From positions 232,776 through 278,362 of the forward strand of contig VHZZ01000020.1 of NCBI GenBank assembly GCA_009801015.1: a DNA stretch of 45,587 nucleotides, in the 5' to 3' direction. The notes below the pieces were generated by a model that saw only the letters and a list, made by a program, of their open reading frames with translations, was not told the origin of the DNA and searched no databases. The number at the start of each line of letters is the position of its first letter. Position 1 is the stretch's first letter. This document shows, piece by piece, positions 1-11,742 of the stretch. A program made the translations under genes and the position numbers. This DNA is from Silene noctiflora. Its lineage: Eukaryota; Streptophyta; Magnoliopsida; Caryophyllales; Caryophyllaceae.

Positions 1-152
1 TTGTTGTCCTTTTTATTTTAGGATTGCATTTGATGAGTAATTTGATCTTTCACATTCAATTTAGTCCACTTGTCATCTTATAATTGGCTCCCTCCCCTTT
101 CCTTGATTTTTGTGCCAAAACCAAAGGACAACAAATGACCGGGACGGAGGAG
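1..152 (-). mobile_element. Stowaway MITE, truncated by the window edge
   Basis: The right end reads ACCGGGACGGAGGAG followed by TA, the terminal inverted repeat and TA target site typical of Stowaway (Tc1/mariner-derived) MITEs. The interior (CCACTTGTCATCTTATAATT, CCAAAACCAAAGGACAACAA) is the reverse complement of the complete element at 29485-29691, so it is the same family in the opposite orientation. The other end lies outside the window. It carries no coding sequence. Confidence 0.8.
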
Positions 153-154
153 TA

Positions 155-693
155 TATTTTTAATGATCCGCAAAATAACAAGTGATAGGTGATCATGTAT
201 GTATCACTAATCATTACGGCATAAACACAACATTGTGATTCCTTTTAAGAAGTTTATGTATGATTATTATAGATTTATTATACTAGTTTATTAATGTGTT
301 CTTTTTTGTATGAGGAAGCTGACAAAACTAGTACATTAAGATTAGTAGAGACAAATCGGCCGGTGCTAATTAAATAATTGATGAACTAACCTGGTTCACA
401 TAGAACAATGTATCTGGCTATTTGTAATTTCTCAATTTCACACTAATTTTAAATTACTATACATACAATCTTGTTTACTATTAATCATGTTTTTATTATA
501 GCTTTTCGATGTTCCTAGATTGAGTTGACACCAACTTTTTTTTAATAATTTTCTCTTATTTGCTACACGACGGTTCTTAACACCCTTTCTTAGTTGCTAC
601 TCCTAATACTAATATACAGGTTATAACAACACGTCTACGTCTTCTTCTGAAACCTCTCCGAGAAAAAAAAAAATTCAATAGAAGTAACTAATA
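155..693. other. AT-rich spacer, nothing recognised
   Basis: There is no reading frame with splice sites or a family motif and no paired termini. It is simply AT-rich intergenic DNA between two Stowaway fragments. Confidence 0.5.
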
Positions 694-1091
694 CTCCGTC
701 CCATTTATTCGTTTGTGATTTATATTTTTGTGACAGTATTTTAATTGAAAATGAACAAAAGATCAGGCAAGAGGGGGTAACATTAATCTTCTGTTTAGAA
801 GGGGGTCATTTAGAGAGAAATAAATGAACGTAATTTGCAAAATGACTAATTTTTTTTACTTGCGTAGTAAAACGAAGGAATGTAAATCGTAACGACAAGC
901 TATTGATTATTTTTGCTAATTACGGAGTTACAAAAACCGTATGTAACAAAGTCTGTTAAGTGATAAGTGGGTCAAATTGAGTGTAAAAGATCAAATTATT
1001 CATTAAAATCGTTTAAAAAATAAAACGATAAATAATTAACTGAGATACTCGACAATATAACATATAAACAAATGACAGAGGTAGGAGGAAG
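694..1091 (+). mobile_element. Degenerate Stowaway-like MITE
   Basis: It starts TA|CTCCGTCCCATTTATTCG and ends ACAGAGGTAGGAGGAAG|TA, both decayed Stowaway termini with TA flanks. Bases 958-1010 (GATAAGTGGGTCAAATTGAG) match the interior of the element at 29485-29691. It is about twice that length, so it either contains an insertion or is two broken copies side by side. Confidence 0.5.
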
Positions 1092-1510
1092 TATCTACAT
1101 AGTATAAAAGCCAAGTCATTTGGTGAATTCTTATTGGCTCTTGATTTTTGAGGAAAAATAAATAAAATTTAGAAGGTGGTCCCCTACCAAAAGAACATGG
1201 GTTTAATGTTGATTTAATTTCTTTAAAACAACTTTTACCATCAATACATACATACTACATACAAAATAATAAATTACAAAAATTTATAATATGAACTATA
1301 TTTTTTGCTTGAATATAACATCATAAATACAGACATTTATTCTCTAGATCTATAATACAAAAAACATAAAAAAAAAAAAAAAAAAATCGAAAAACATTTA
1401 AATATTCTGCATGGTTGATAAAATCAGTGACTGCATTGAACATTTAATATGGAATAAATATGTCGAGATTATATGTTATTATATAGTACATTGAAAATTT
1501 AATTATTACA

Positions 1511-1543
1511 ACCCGTGCATTTTCTGCACGGGTTTAAAACTAG
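1511..1543 (+). mobile_element. Helitron-like 3' terminus
   Basis: A hairpin (ACCCGTGCA, loop TTTTC, TGCACGGGT) is followed seven bases later by CTAG and then a host T. A short GC-rich hairpin a few bases before CTRR|T is the signature of a Helitron 3' end. I could not place the 5' TC end, so only the terminus is annotated. A similar end in the opposite orientation lies at 45442. Confidence 0.55.
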
Positions 1544-2317
1544 TTAGGTGTATTATATGAGGAGCGGCAGTTTATGATATTTTAGAAATATTATGTCGTC
1601 GAATAGCTGAGGCAACATAAGCGGATGGCCAATAAAAATGTCCAGCAGTGGGGGCTAGCACATGGTGATTTGGTGACAAAGGTCAGAAAGCATGTGGGTC
1701 CAATCAACGTGTGCATAATCTATCAACATATTGGATTGGAGTAGTAAATCTAAGCTTTTGCAAAGTCTGGGCATGCACCGTGCTGTCACACGACATTCAT
1801 TCCGACGACGGTACATTTGTTGCGCTTGCATCTATTCATTATGCTTCCACCTATTTGTCTTTCTAATATATACTTCGTACTACTACTCTTATTATGATAT
1901 TATCTATAGAATGTGTTGAATACTCTAGCAAACCTTTTGTGGTTAACTTAGATTTTGAACTCATTTACTAAGTTTTATGAAATATTTCTATTATTAGTTT
2001 TACTTTTAGGATGAGATGTACTCCGCATTTGCTCATTTTATATGTGATCATAATACAATTGTCGTCTAATGCAAGTTATATATGTCCTAATGTCCTAACA
2101 TTAATTAGCATATATTCTGTATATTGTAGTTCACATGTTGTAAATTTGATTTTTTTATCATCCCTAATAGTCTAGTAGTTTATATACTTTTCAAGTGTCT
2201 GATGCGTTGGTAATACATCGTTTCTTACAAGTACAGCAATAGTAGCATAATGAAGTTTTGGTATATGAATCCATAAATCTAGGCTTCACATACAAATCTA
2301 TTTAAATTTTAAGGCCA
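1544..2317. other. Intergenic, no gene seen
   Basis: This is AT-rich sequence. The only open frame of note (62 codons from 1731) has no recognisable motif and no splice context. Confidence 0.5.
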
Positions 2318-2450
2318 TGTTCTTTTGAACTTAATTTCAGCTTATTTCAGTTCAATTCAGTTTTATTCAGTTCAATTCAACTTCATTCAGTTCATTTCAG
2401 CTCTTCTCTTCACAAATTAACTCTTTACTTTAGTTCAGAAGTCCGTCAAA
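2318..2450. repeat. GTTCTTTTGAACTT-type MITE fragment with TTCAGTTCA repeats
   Basis: It begins GGCCATGTTCTTTTGAACTT and continues into a run of degenerate TTCAGTTCAATTCAG units. The start resembles the GTTCTTTTAGACTT terminus of the element at 3052-3180, suggesting one family. The opposite terminus is not clear, so this may be a fragment. Confidence 0.35.
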
Positions 2451-2663
2451 CACAATTTGTGTGTGGGTGTCCATTCTTCATCATGAAGTGTGTATTGTCA
2501 TGCGAGTACTATTATGGATGGAGAATTGCAAGATATTCAAAATTATATTGATGATTTCAAATGAGCATTACAAGGTATATTACTAGCTATATATACACTG
2601 ACGGAATCAACATATTTACGGGAAGAATAAATTAAGCAACAGCTAAATTATTTACAATTATGG

Positions 2664-2680
2664 AAACGGGATTGATTAAT
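2664..2680. repeat. Target-site duplication of SINE copy 1 (left arm)
   Basis: AAACGGGATTGATTAAT is repeated exactly at 2793-2809, immediately beyond the other end of the SINE. This is the hallmark of LINE-mediated insertion. Confidence 0.85.
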
Positions 2681-2792
2681 TTTATTTTATTTTTATTTCA
2701 AATGAGCGCGCTATGTCGCGGGTGAGAATCGAACCCCCAACTTCATGGTTGGCGTAAGAGAGCTTTTACCACTTGAGCTAGCTCTTGTTCTC
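2681..2792 (-). mobile_element. Short tRNA-derived SINE, copy 1, with target-site duplication
   Basis: Read on the minus strand, it has a tRNA-like head with a pol III A box (TAGCTCAAGTGG) and a canonical B box (GGTTCGATTC). A tail of about 30 bases and an A-rich end follow. It is flanked by a perfect 17-bp direct repeat, AAACGGGATTGATTAAT, at 2664-2680 and 2793-2809. It is about 110 bp long, very short for a SINE. Copy 2 at 4915-5024 is clearly homologous along its whole length. Confidence 0.85.
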
Positions 2793-3051
2793 AAACGGGA
2801 TTGATTAATATCGCGGATAAGAGATAGAGAGCAACAGCTGGATCTCCTTGGCAACGGTTGAATGTTGGTGTGATCATCGCTAATAAGCACAATAAACATG
2901 TGCTAAAGTGTATTAGTAAATTTAAGAAAAAACCAACATCATCTAAAAAAAACGAGGGAAATTCTCAAGTAGGTACAAATACTCAAATAGTTGTGTTTTA
3001 CAGTTTCACCTAAGAAGCAAGACACATAAATGAGGAAGACTGGACTAAGGA

Positions 3052-3180
3052 CTCGTTCTTTTAGACTTTTTTCTTACTTAATTTAAGTTAAGTTCAGCAA
3101 ATATAAATTAAGTTAAGAAAAGTTCAGTAAAAATAAGTTAAGTTAAGTTAAGAAAAAAATAAGTCTAAAAAAATAGGAGC
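3052..3180. mobile_element. Small AT-rich MITE with imperfect terminal inverted repeats
   Basis: The left end CTCGTTCTTTTAGACTT and the reverse complement of the right end, CTCCTATTTTTTTAGACTT, match. Both run into TTAAGTTAAG repeats. No target-site duplication could be fixed, so the superfamily is unassigned. Confidence 0.45.
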
Positions 3181-4899
3181 TGATAACGAGGAGTATACGT
3201 GGCGAGTCCAGTCAAATGGCTGAATTGTTGTTCAACGTAGAATCATGAGTTATTGCAATCATATTAATGTGACCTGCATAACTATAAGTATATATAACAG
3301 CTATCATTAAAAGAGAAAAGAGAAAACCATCGACATTAAGTCATTAACCACCTGCTGCTATCACTTTTTATCTTTTTCCAAACTCAATCGTGACTCTTGA
3401 CAATTTCTACCTGCATTTATAGCACCCATTTATATTCAAATAATATACTGAGACATCATAATTCACAAGCTTGTCGTAGTCACAAAACAATACTTGTTAT
3501 TTTCTAAACCATAACTCCGTAAGGATTGTATTTAAGGTACAATCCTTAATGAGATTAATTTACGCGTAATTATGTCATAAATTCCTAACTACCTTAATTT
3601 TATGGTAGGTCGATACAAATATAATTTGCCGCTATCTAGACTAGTTTTTTATATCTTGACTGGAATAATTTTTGATGGGAGTGTGATTGTTGAGAATGAG
3701 GGTCAACAAGTGATCTGTCTCTTATGCGATTAATGCACATCGCAATACAGGAGAAAGACATGGAGAGTTCTATCTTACACGTACTCATACAAGTATACGA
3801 CACATACTGTAATTTACTTGTAAGTGGTAAAAACTTTATTTTACTCACTAATTTTACACAATATCGTATGGCGTTTCATTAATTTATATGAATACAATTT
3901 TTTTATTAAGATGATCGTGAAGGTAATTATTTTGAAACGAGACATACCTCTTACTCTCTTAGATAACTAATCTGATTTGAATTTATTTTGGTAAATAGTT
4001 TAGAACAAATGGCTAGTTTAACAAAAAAAACTCTGTGTAAGCTGAGTTTATATAGATACTCCGATTTACATAAATGGGCTTTAGTGTAAGAATAAATTAG
4101 AGTGGCCCAAAATTAATCTGATGTCTGTGTAAGCTTGCAGCACTATCAACCCAAACCTTTCATCCGAACCTAGTTTATATAGATACTCCGTGTTCCGTAA
4201 TATGGTAGACACTAGACATGACTTATTATATGTATATATGTGGTTGGTTATACACAATATGGTATGTATAAGAGATGTTTTTATTAAGAGATTAGTCCGA
4301 TTACAATTAGATCAAACCAAAGCAAATTTGTAATCAGTGAGTTTTAATTCGAAACACCCTCCTTCCAACGTCGCAATTTGTGAGAGTCATTATAGTACCG
4401 GGGAAATGTTGTTACTGTTAAGATACAACTGTCATTTAAGCTTGGGCTTGTTCTTATTAAACTCGTCTTATACAGTAAAATGGTACTCCGAATTACGGAA
4501 CAGTTATAAGCTGGCCTTTGTGTTAACAGGCCCATCTTACTATAAAGGCCCATCTCATTCAAGGATTTTAATCAGCCCAAATATATATACGGGCTATATT
4601 TTTTCAACAAATCATTGATGACTAATTAGATGGAGACAGTTGACCAAGTCATTGAGCTGCTGATGTTTAATTAAGATTAAAAAATCATTGATAATGCAGG
4701 CAAAGTCAATGACAGAGACACGACCTCAAATTTGTGTAGGATTATCAACTCCTATTATTCCATACCAATATAATTAAGGATAGTATATACGGAGTAACGT
4801 ATTAAGATACTTTAAAATTTACTAGAAAATGATACTTCGTACTCGTATAAGATATTAACAAATTAAAGATATTACGACTTACGAGTACTATTACTTAAC
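3181..4899. other. Intergenic AT-rich DNA, no gene seen
   Basis: Several short open frames occur on both strands (for example at 3636-3848 and 4337-4618). None shows a family motif, codon periodicity that stands out, or exon borders. No repeat termini were recognised. Confidence 0.5.
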
Positions 4900-4914
4900 C
4901 TTGATCCAGTATTT

Positions 4915-5024
4915 GAGAACAAGAGTTAGTTCAAGTGGTAAGAGCTCTCTTACCCCGATCATGAAGTTTGGGGTTCAATTCTCACCCGCGACATAGTGCG
5001 CTCATTTCAACCAAAAAAAAAAAA
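4915..5024 (+). mobile_element. Short tRNA-derived SINE, copy 2, with target-site duplication
   Basis: It runs from GAGAACAAGAGTTAGTTCAA through a decayed A box (TAGTTCAAGTGG) and a B box (GGTTCAATTC) to CGACATAGTGCGCTCATTTC and a 12-base poly(A). The flanks are CTTGATCCAGTATTT (4900-4914) and CTTGATCCAGTAATTT (5025-5040), a target-site duplication with one indel. It matches copy 1 along the whole body, with scattered differences. The anticodon arm is degenerate, so it is not a functional tRNA. Confidence 0.85.
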
Positions 5025-5040
5025 CTTGATCCAGTAATTT

Positions 5041-5489
5041 CATCATATTGTTAATTCATGCAGTCACACCAATCCAAATTAGATGCTAATATCAAATTAA
5101 TGGCGATGTCATGGCCACTAATGAATTTGTAAATGATGAGATAAGATTAATAAAAATAGTTTAGCTAAAGCCAACCCGGCTAACCACTCCTTAATCAACA
5201 ATTACACCCACTGTATACTATAAACTATAAACTAACCTAAATTGCCCAGTACACCCAAAGACTTGATCAATCATTGACGGACCCCATCAATAGTTTTGGC
5301 CGGTGATCATAACAATTCTCTACCGTCTGATCAACATTTATGACACGTGGCACGATCACAATGTTTTGGAGGCTCCGACTTTTTAGCAATACACAAATTG
5401 GACTTAAACATCATGCGGCCGTAATGACAATCCCACATTTTTGTCATTAAAAAACAAGGGCACTTCATAAGTCCCTTCATTAGGGTCAG
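5041..5489 (+). promoter_or_regulatory. Upstream region of the TIP1 gene
   Basis: This is non-coding sequence ahead of the TIP1 TATA box. It contains a CACGTGG core at 5344-5350 inside GACACGTGGC, a G-box/ABRE-type bZIP or bHLH site. Such sites often mark abscisic-acid or light responsiveness. That response is inference here; only the motif is seen. Confidence 0.4.
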
Positions 5490-5497
5490 TATATAAA
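5490..5497 (+). promoter_or_regulatory. TATA box of TIP1
   Basis: TATATAAA lies 113 bases before the ATG at 5611, the usual spacing for a plant TATA box plus a short leader. Confidence 0.6.
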
Positions 5498-5610
5498 GCT
5501 CACTCAACCATGGGTTATGCACCAAATAACTAAGAATAGCAACCTACTTCTAAGGCATACAAAAGCTAGCCGAGAAGCCGACAATAATTTGCTTAATCGG
5601 TGTTTTAAGA

Positions 5611-6651
5611 ATGGCGATCCCTAGAATTGATGTCGGCTCAGCTTCTGAGGCTAGCCACCCATCAACGTTCAAGGCTGCGCTTGCTGAGTTCATCTCCATG
5701 CTCATTTTTGTTTTCGCAGGAGAAGGGTCCGGCATGGCATTCAGTAAGTATTAATTATCCATGCTCATTATTTGTTGCTGCTTCTTGGCAATCCCCTGGC
5801 TTTGCAGTCAAATTACACTAATGATCCAGAAAAGATATAACATAAATATTTGAACAGCGGAGGCGCGGAGCATAACAATTTACTGATGAATTTGGTGTTT
5901 TGTTTGGTGGCCAGGCAAGCTCACAGACAATGGTGCTGCAACCCCAGCTGGACTGGTAGCTGCTGCACTGTCTCATGGTTTTGCGCTTTTCGTGGCTGTC
6001 TCAGTTGGTGCTAACATTTCCGGTGGACATGTCAACCCCGCTGTCACCTTTGGCGCTTTCCTTGGTGGCAAAATCTCCTTTGTCAAAGCCATCTTCTACT
6101 GGATTGCCCAGTGCCTTGGCGCTGTGGTTGCTTGCCTCCTCCTCAAATTCTCCACTGGTGGACTGGTAAATACACCTTTCACATAATAGTTTGCTATGGC
6201 AGTTTTGCCGGGTCTTTTACCTCTTGATGCCTCGAAGCTAACAATATTGATGTATGTTCCTCTACTGCAGCCAACATCTGCCTTCGCTCTGTCCTCAGGA
6301 GTAAGTGTCTGGAACGCTGTTGTCTTCGAGATAGTGATGACCTTTGGACTTGTCTACACTGTCTACGCCACAGCAGTGGACCCCAAGAAGGGTGACATCG
6401 GCATCATTGCCCCATTGGCCATCGGTTTCATTGTTGGTGCCAACATCCTGGCCGGGGGTGCCTTTGATGGAGCTTCCATGAACCCAGCTGTCTCTTTCGG
6501 CCCTGCTGTCGTTAGCTGGACATGGACTAACCACTGGGTCTACTGGCTCGGCCCATTTGTTGGTGCTGCAATTGCCGCTCTTCTCTACCACATTGTCTTC
6601 ATTCAGCCAGACAACTACGAAGAGCTTCCCTCATCGGCTCGTGATTATTAA
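5611..6651 (+). CDS. TIP1: Tonoplast intrinsic protein, TIP1-type aquaporin
   Basis: A vacuolar-membrane water channel of the MIP family; TIP1 members also pass small solutes such as urea and hydrogen peroxide. Exons are 5611-5743, 5915-6165 and 6271-6651, giving 254 residues, the normal TIP length. It has six membrane spans and two NPA boxes, at residues 85-87 ([10 protein letters not shown]) and 199-201 ([10 protein letters not shown]). The selectivity-filter positions read H65, I187, A196 and V202, the TIP1 pattern. C118 sits in the VACLLLKF helix where TIP1 proteins carry a mercury-sensitive Cys. The stretch [17 protein letters not shown] is closest to the TIP1;3-like branch as I remember it. 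The start is the first ATG after the TATA box and gives the expected [10 protein letters not shown]-terminus. All donors and acceptors are GT-AG. The gene looks intact and is tail-to-tail with the HACD gene. Confidence 0.96.
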
Positions 6652-6665
6652 CCACACTTCGAGCT

Positions 6666-6671
6666 AATAAA
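6666..6671 (+). terminator. Polyadenylation signal of TIP1
   Basis: AATAAA lies 15 bases after the TIP1 stop codon, with U-rich sequence following. It is a plausible near-upstream element; cleavage sites cannot be fixed from the sequence. Confidence 0.4.
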
Positions 6672-7254
6672 GTTTGAAAGCTCTTGGGTGGATATGTTTT
6701 TCTAATTATTTGAGTGTTTTCTTGAAGTTTTCTATTTGTATTCAATTGTGAATCCTTGTAAAAGTTTTATTTCCCTCTTTTCCTGATTTCAATGAATTAT
6801 CACTTATATCGGTATTCGTTCACAAGTTCTTTTGGATCAACAGATAGCAACTGACTTGATGGTCTTTTAAAACCAGTCCATTACCATAATAAAGGTAACA
6901 TGAGAGGAGAGGATCCACAATAACAACAAAACCTTATTCCCGAAATGAATCGGAGCATGGCTAACATTAAAACTAAAAGAGGACAAAAAAAAATATGCAT
7001 CTAAAGCAATCTCATCACAAACTTCCAAATTATAACAGGGAGCAAGTAATCACTTTCTAAACACAAGCGACTGAATTCACAGAAAGCATCTCGAGCAATA
7101 TGTAGGCAGATAGATAAATAAATATTATAAAAAGCATGTGGGTTGAAGTGCATTGTATAAATTCCGCGTCTAGATACAGGAGACATGTAACATAATGAAA
7201 TGGCCTATTATTGGTCCTTTGTGGATTTACAAAGAAGAAACTGCATACAAACCT
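6672..7254. other. Shared 3' flank of two convergent genes
   Basis: The stops of TIP1 (+) and HACD (-) are about 600 bases apart. The spacer probably holds both 3' UTRs. No further gene is visible. Confidence 0.5.
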
Positions 7255-10200
7255 TCAATGAATCTTCTTTTCATGTTGTTTGTGCAGTTTGGACCGTCTT
7301 TGTTTCAGTAAATACAGGTAAAGCTTCAACCAAAGAAATGGATAGCACACAAGCACCACCTAGCATAAAGTCCAATGTCAATATATTAAACAAGGCATGG
7401 GAAATTCAAGTCCTAAACAGCAACAGAACAGTTATTTTCATCATCAGATCAGTCAAGTACAATAATATACAGTAGTCAAGTAAATAATCCAAAATGAGGT
7501 TTCACCAAAAACCTGAGTAAATTGTGTTTTTACTAATACTACAGATCAAAGAGTTCTGTCTTGCATGGATCCACCAAGAAAAGCATACAGCTAAGACCTC
7601 CAAGCTGTGTACGATTTCACTGAAAATCAAACTTGCTTGCTTATGAACAATTTAGGGGCCTGTGAAGATACCACACCTACCTAAGAACACTTTGAGAGAG
7701 GCTCTGGATAAGATTGCTAAAAGTCCTAAAAATGCAAAAGCCTGTTTAGTACTTTAGTTGTACTGGGGAGGCTTAAAAGTTGACAGTCTTGTTTAGTCAG
7801 AAGAGTAGAAACTCTTGTCAAAAAAATTGATTCTACTCAATCAGCATAAATCTCCCACCCTACGATATGTTAAGTTGGACTGAGATACCCCTGACCAGGG
7901 ACCCACCATCTTACTATCTAGTCAAAGAGGACACCAATTTCACAGAAACTCAAGCTTCAAATACATAAGAGCATAATCAACCAACCAACAACACTACCCC
8001 ATAGGACCAAAGACTCCTGCCTGTAATAGGGTAAGGGTGGTAGTCAGATGTATGCAAGCTTACCCTTGCGGTACCAATAATATAGAGGGTGTAAGAATAC
8101 CGGTAGAGAAAATGCCGTCAAGAATTTCTTTGGCTGGCTGTTAACTAAATATAAAAGAAGCATAAACATTTCAGTGGGCCATTCTGCTTTATTCCGTCAT
8201 ACTTTAAAGCTAAACAATAATGAATCTTAGGCTTCATCTGATTTGGCCGGTTGGAGGCTTAGAGCATAACCGATGGGTGCCTACAAATGATGCACTCACA
8301 TTGACAGCTAACAGTAGAACTGGGGTACTGTGGGTATGCAGGTGACTCATCTAGGGTCATGTGCTGATGTACTACAGAAATGACCTTTTCAGAATAGAAA
8401 ACTAGAAAATTGACATGTTGCACTGAGAAACAAATTATAAGTTACCTGCACAAAAGTGCTATACTTGAAGGGCATGGCACTGAAAAAATCTCCGTAAAGG
8501 TCTTTCTCCTTTATATATGGAAGTGCACAATACATGAGCCACACTGCAACACATCGATCAAAACTTCTTTGTAAACAAAAATGTGCAATTCTCAAGGATC
8601 AAACTAAGAGGATGATAATATGAACGACTTAAAGAAAGAGAGCCCAGCAGATATTTTATAGCAGAAAACAAGTCGGAATCACCAAAAACTTACTTTCACC
8701 AGCAACTCCGGCAGGATATATAGGGATGAATGCAGTGTACCTGAGATAATTAAAATGGAAATAGGAAAAATAAACTAGTCATTATAAGCTGGACGAATAC
8801 CTCTATCAGTTAAGACCTATGAGAGTTTTAAGTGAGCAAACCTGATAAAGGTTGACCAATACGGACATTTTCCGATGCAATTCAGAGCATAATACGAGTA
8901 CCGTATGAACTGCATTCATTTTGGACATTAGATGCTTTTCAAAAGAATTCTAAAAAAGTCTGCAGAATGCATGGTAGCTGGTAAGAAAGTATTTCTAATC
9001 GAAATCCATACAACAGCAAGACAACAACAGCATGGTAAACGGAAACTAATGCCCACACATAGATGAACGGAAAATGATCAATGATACTGCATAAACAAGC
9101 AGGCACAAATCAAGAAAAAATTAAGTGCAGTCAATTTAATGGTTGGTGACATCCAACTCATTTATAATGTACACACAACTTCCATTCTCTTTTCAGCCAA
9201 GAGTGTTATGCTATATGCCAGTATCGAAGCCTACAACTGTACAGTAGCAATTAACATTCACCAACTCAAGTAAGGTACTAATTCATCACCTAGGAATAAT
9301 TGCGAAAAAAATGTACGAATATTCTCTAATAAAAGGAGAGTCAATGCTTGATTCTTTCACCGTGCTCCCTCCATCTCAATATATCGAATCAACCAGGAAT
9401 TTGATGGCTTATTTACATCAGGTAGAGAACAAAGAGATAAACTTTGAAAAACAGTGTACAAGGAGATTGCCTACAATCTACAAACATCTAAAAGTGAGTA
9501 GTTTCAACATTATAAAACAAATGTTTTATAGGACGTCGAAATGAACAATCTCTTGTGTACTAACAGCACAGGTTTCTAACTCCATAAATCTATTCTTACA
9601 AGTGGGGGAGGGGGAGCCACCTTCTAGTAATGCATCATCCATCAGGAATAACATCTCCCAATTTAAAAACATATGGTTCAATGGTTTTCTAGAAATCTAA
9701 AAGATAACGGATTTTAATAGCACCGACAATTGAAGATAAAACTGACAACTGATTCCACGGGTTAGCATGATTACATATTTTAGAGATTCTTACATGCAAC
9801 TGGCTATATACACTATCAGTTTCCTTGACCTCGCAACCTCTGCCAAACTTTAAATTCTAGACACGATTATTATAAAACATAGCTTGTACTTATACTTAAT
9901 GTGTCAAGTATCCTTGCAGTGACACAAACTTGTAGAACAACCTTGATACAGGCTTAAGGTCCTTCAACTGGTTGGTTGCTGGATGACACATGGTGAAAGG
10001 CAATTGCAGTAAACTTATAAACCTTTCTTCAATGCTCCCACTAGTCTAAGAAAATATAGAGGATACTAGGCCAATCTGTGCAGTGAACATAATTTTAAGG
10101 GGAAGTAGCACAACATTGCCTAAAACTCTAAAAGCCATTGCCTAAAAATGCTTTATCAACAGGTGTAGCAATCCAGCTCCTGATGAACAGGCCAACATTT

Positions 10201-11606
10201 CATTGAATAGTCCAAATTCCCATCTAAGGTAGAATCCACAACATAACTAGACGAGTAGACGATACCCAGTAGGCCAGTAATTGAGGGAAGAGTGACCTCT
10301 AGTAAGGTTTTAGTCATATGGTGTGACCTTACACTACAATTTGAGAGCCTGGAATACAAAAAAGAACTACTATGTTCAGCAAGTAGTAGACATTGAATAT
10401 ATCGATAAGGTTAATGAGGGCAAATTAAAGGCGAGGGAATCAACTCACTTCACCTATACTCCAGCAAAAGAATGTAACGAAAATGGATGGAGACTCTTGC
10501 ACCTGAAAATATCAAAGACAGTGCAAACTTAAAGTTATAATCTATAAACCCCTTATTATAAAAGCTACATCAAAAAGAGCATGAGACTCAAATAAGTTTA
10601 GTTCTAGGAGGCATTCAAATAGCTCAAACCTCGTCAATTTTCCTAACAATTGCCAGAAGATAATGAATTTTTCCTCCCCATTGCATAAGAGGAAGCAACA
10701 CTCCACTTGGAACAATACCTACACACCAACATTAGACAGACATTGAACATCGAGATACGGGCAAAATCTGTGTAAACATAAACCTTTAGTCCCCTACAAT
10801 CTAGTTGTGAGTTGTGAGTTGTGAGTTGTGACAACAACCATCATGATAGTTTCCCTTACGCACATGATCGGACAGATACAATCATAGTTTCAATATAATG
10901 TATTCGATTTAGCAGTGACACCTAGTGGGATGTAATTATCTACATTGATTGTTGTAATTGAAGTTAACATAAGCTCCGCCATTAGTCCATTACATATTAA
11001 CCATGACTAGAACTCTACAAGCAAGGATGTTTACAATTGACATTGTGAGTACAAGTCCATTTAATGAAAGTGAAGACTAAATCAACTAACATAAACTGTA
11101 TTAATATGTTAAATGTTTTGTTTAGAACTCGACCAAAAGGGGTTGGAGTCCCATGATCGGTTTTATATTCTAACATGTTTATCAAAATAAAATGAACTTA
11201 TAAAACATGTAAAATGTGGGATAAATTACCCAATGCTCCATGTATAACTTCCAAGAAAGCAGCTTTTTCCAATAAACCTTGATCACCCACAAAAAAATAA
11301 GCTGATTAATTATGAAGCATGCCCAAAAGTTACAGTTAAAAAAAAAAAAAAAAAAAATAGGAAGAGATGAAGCATCTAACAAACAAGGTCCCCAGAAGAT
11401 GCAAAAGCTCCATTGAATGAATTTGTAGTTAAAACCCCAAATACAATTCTGAAAAATACAACAGCCCTGCAACATAGTCACACATTCATTATAATTGTAC
11501 ATTGTTACATTAAATTGAAGAGGGATATAATATAGCAGGAAAATTACCAACCAATGGCTTGGGCAGAATTGTAAGTGAGGAGATATAAGTTGGATAATCC
11601 CCCCAT
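7255..11606 (-). CDS. PTPLA: Very-long-chain (3R)-3-hydroxyacyl-CoA dehydratase, PTPLA/HACD family
   Basis: It performs the third step of very-long-chain fatty-acid elongation in the ER, dehydrating 3-hydroxyacyl-CoA to trans-2-enoyl-CoA. I assembled nine exons: 11548-11606, 11381-11466, 11230-11277, 10630-10718, 10449-10502, 8842-8909, 8694-8740, 8446-8543 and 7255-7359. They join in phase into 217 residues. The catalytic pair of the family, a Tyr and a Glu seven residues apart, is present at Y143 and E150 (IYPAGVAGE). Other family blocks are EVIHGALGIVPSG, LLPLMQWGGK, PYWSTFIRY and YPFLWLKLYL. The protein is hydrophobic with several membrane spans. It ends KKIH, a KKxx dilysine ER-retrieval signal. 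It resembles the Arabidopsis PTPLA paralogue more than PASTICCINO 2, from memory. Intron 5 (1.5 kb) and intron 8 (1.1 kb) are long. The start is the only upstream ATG in frame with exon 1. Confidence 0.9.
10804..10829. repeat. GAGTTGT short tandem repeat in HACD intron 3
   Basis: GTTGTGA is repeated almost four times in tandem. It lies between exons 3 and 4 of the dehydratase gene, away from the splice sites. Confidence 0.8.
11338..11357. repeat. Poly(A) run of about 20 bases (poly-T on the gene strand)
   Basis: On the minus strand this is a T20 tract inside HACD intron 2, between exon 2 and exon 3. It is 60 bases upstream of the exon 3 acceptor. It may serve as a pyrimidine-rich element or may simply be a slippage product. 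Confidence 0.7.
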
Positions 11607-11742
11607 TTTAGGAGTAGAAAGATCTGATTTAAGTTCCAACAACAGTTTCTTATCTTGTGCTTGGGCTTTAAATGCTGCAAACTTTCTTTTAATATTACGG
11701 AGTACTAACCAACTCGACATGTAGAAAGGGCTATCCAGGAGT

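Noticed and set aside
2700..2792. tRNA gene
   Set aside because: The A and B boxes are present, but the anticodon arm does not fold properly. The A-rich end and target-site duplications show it is a SINE.
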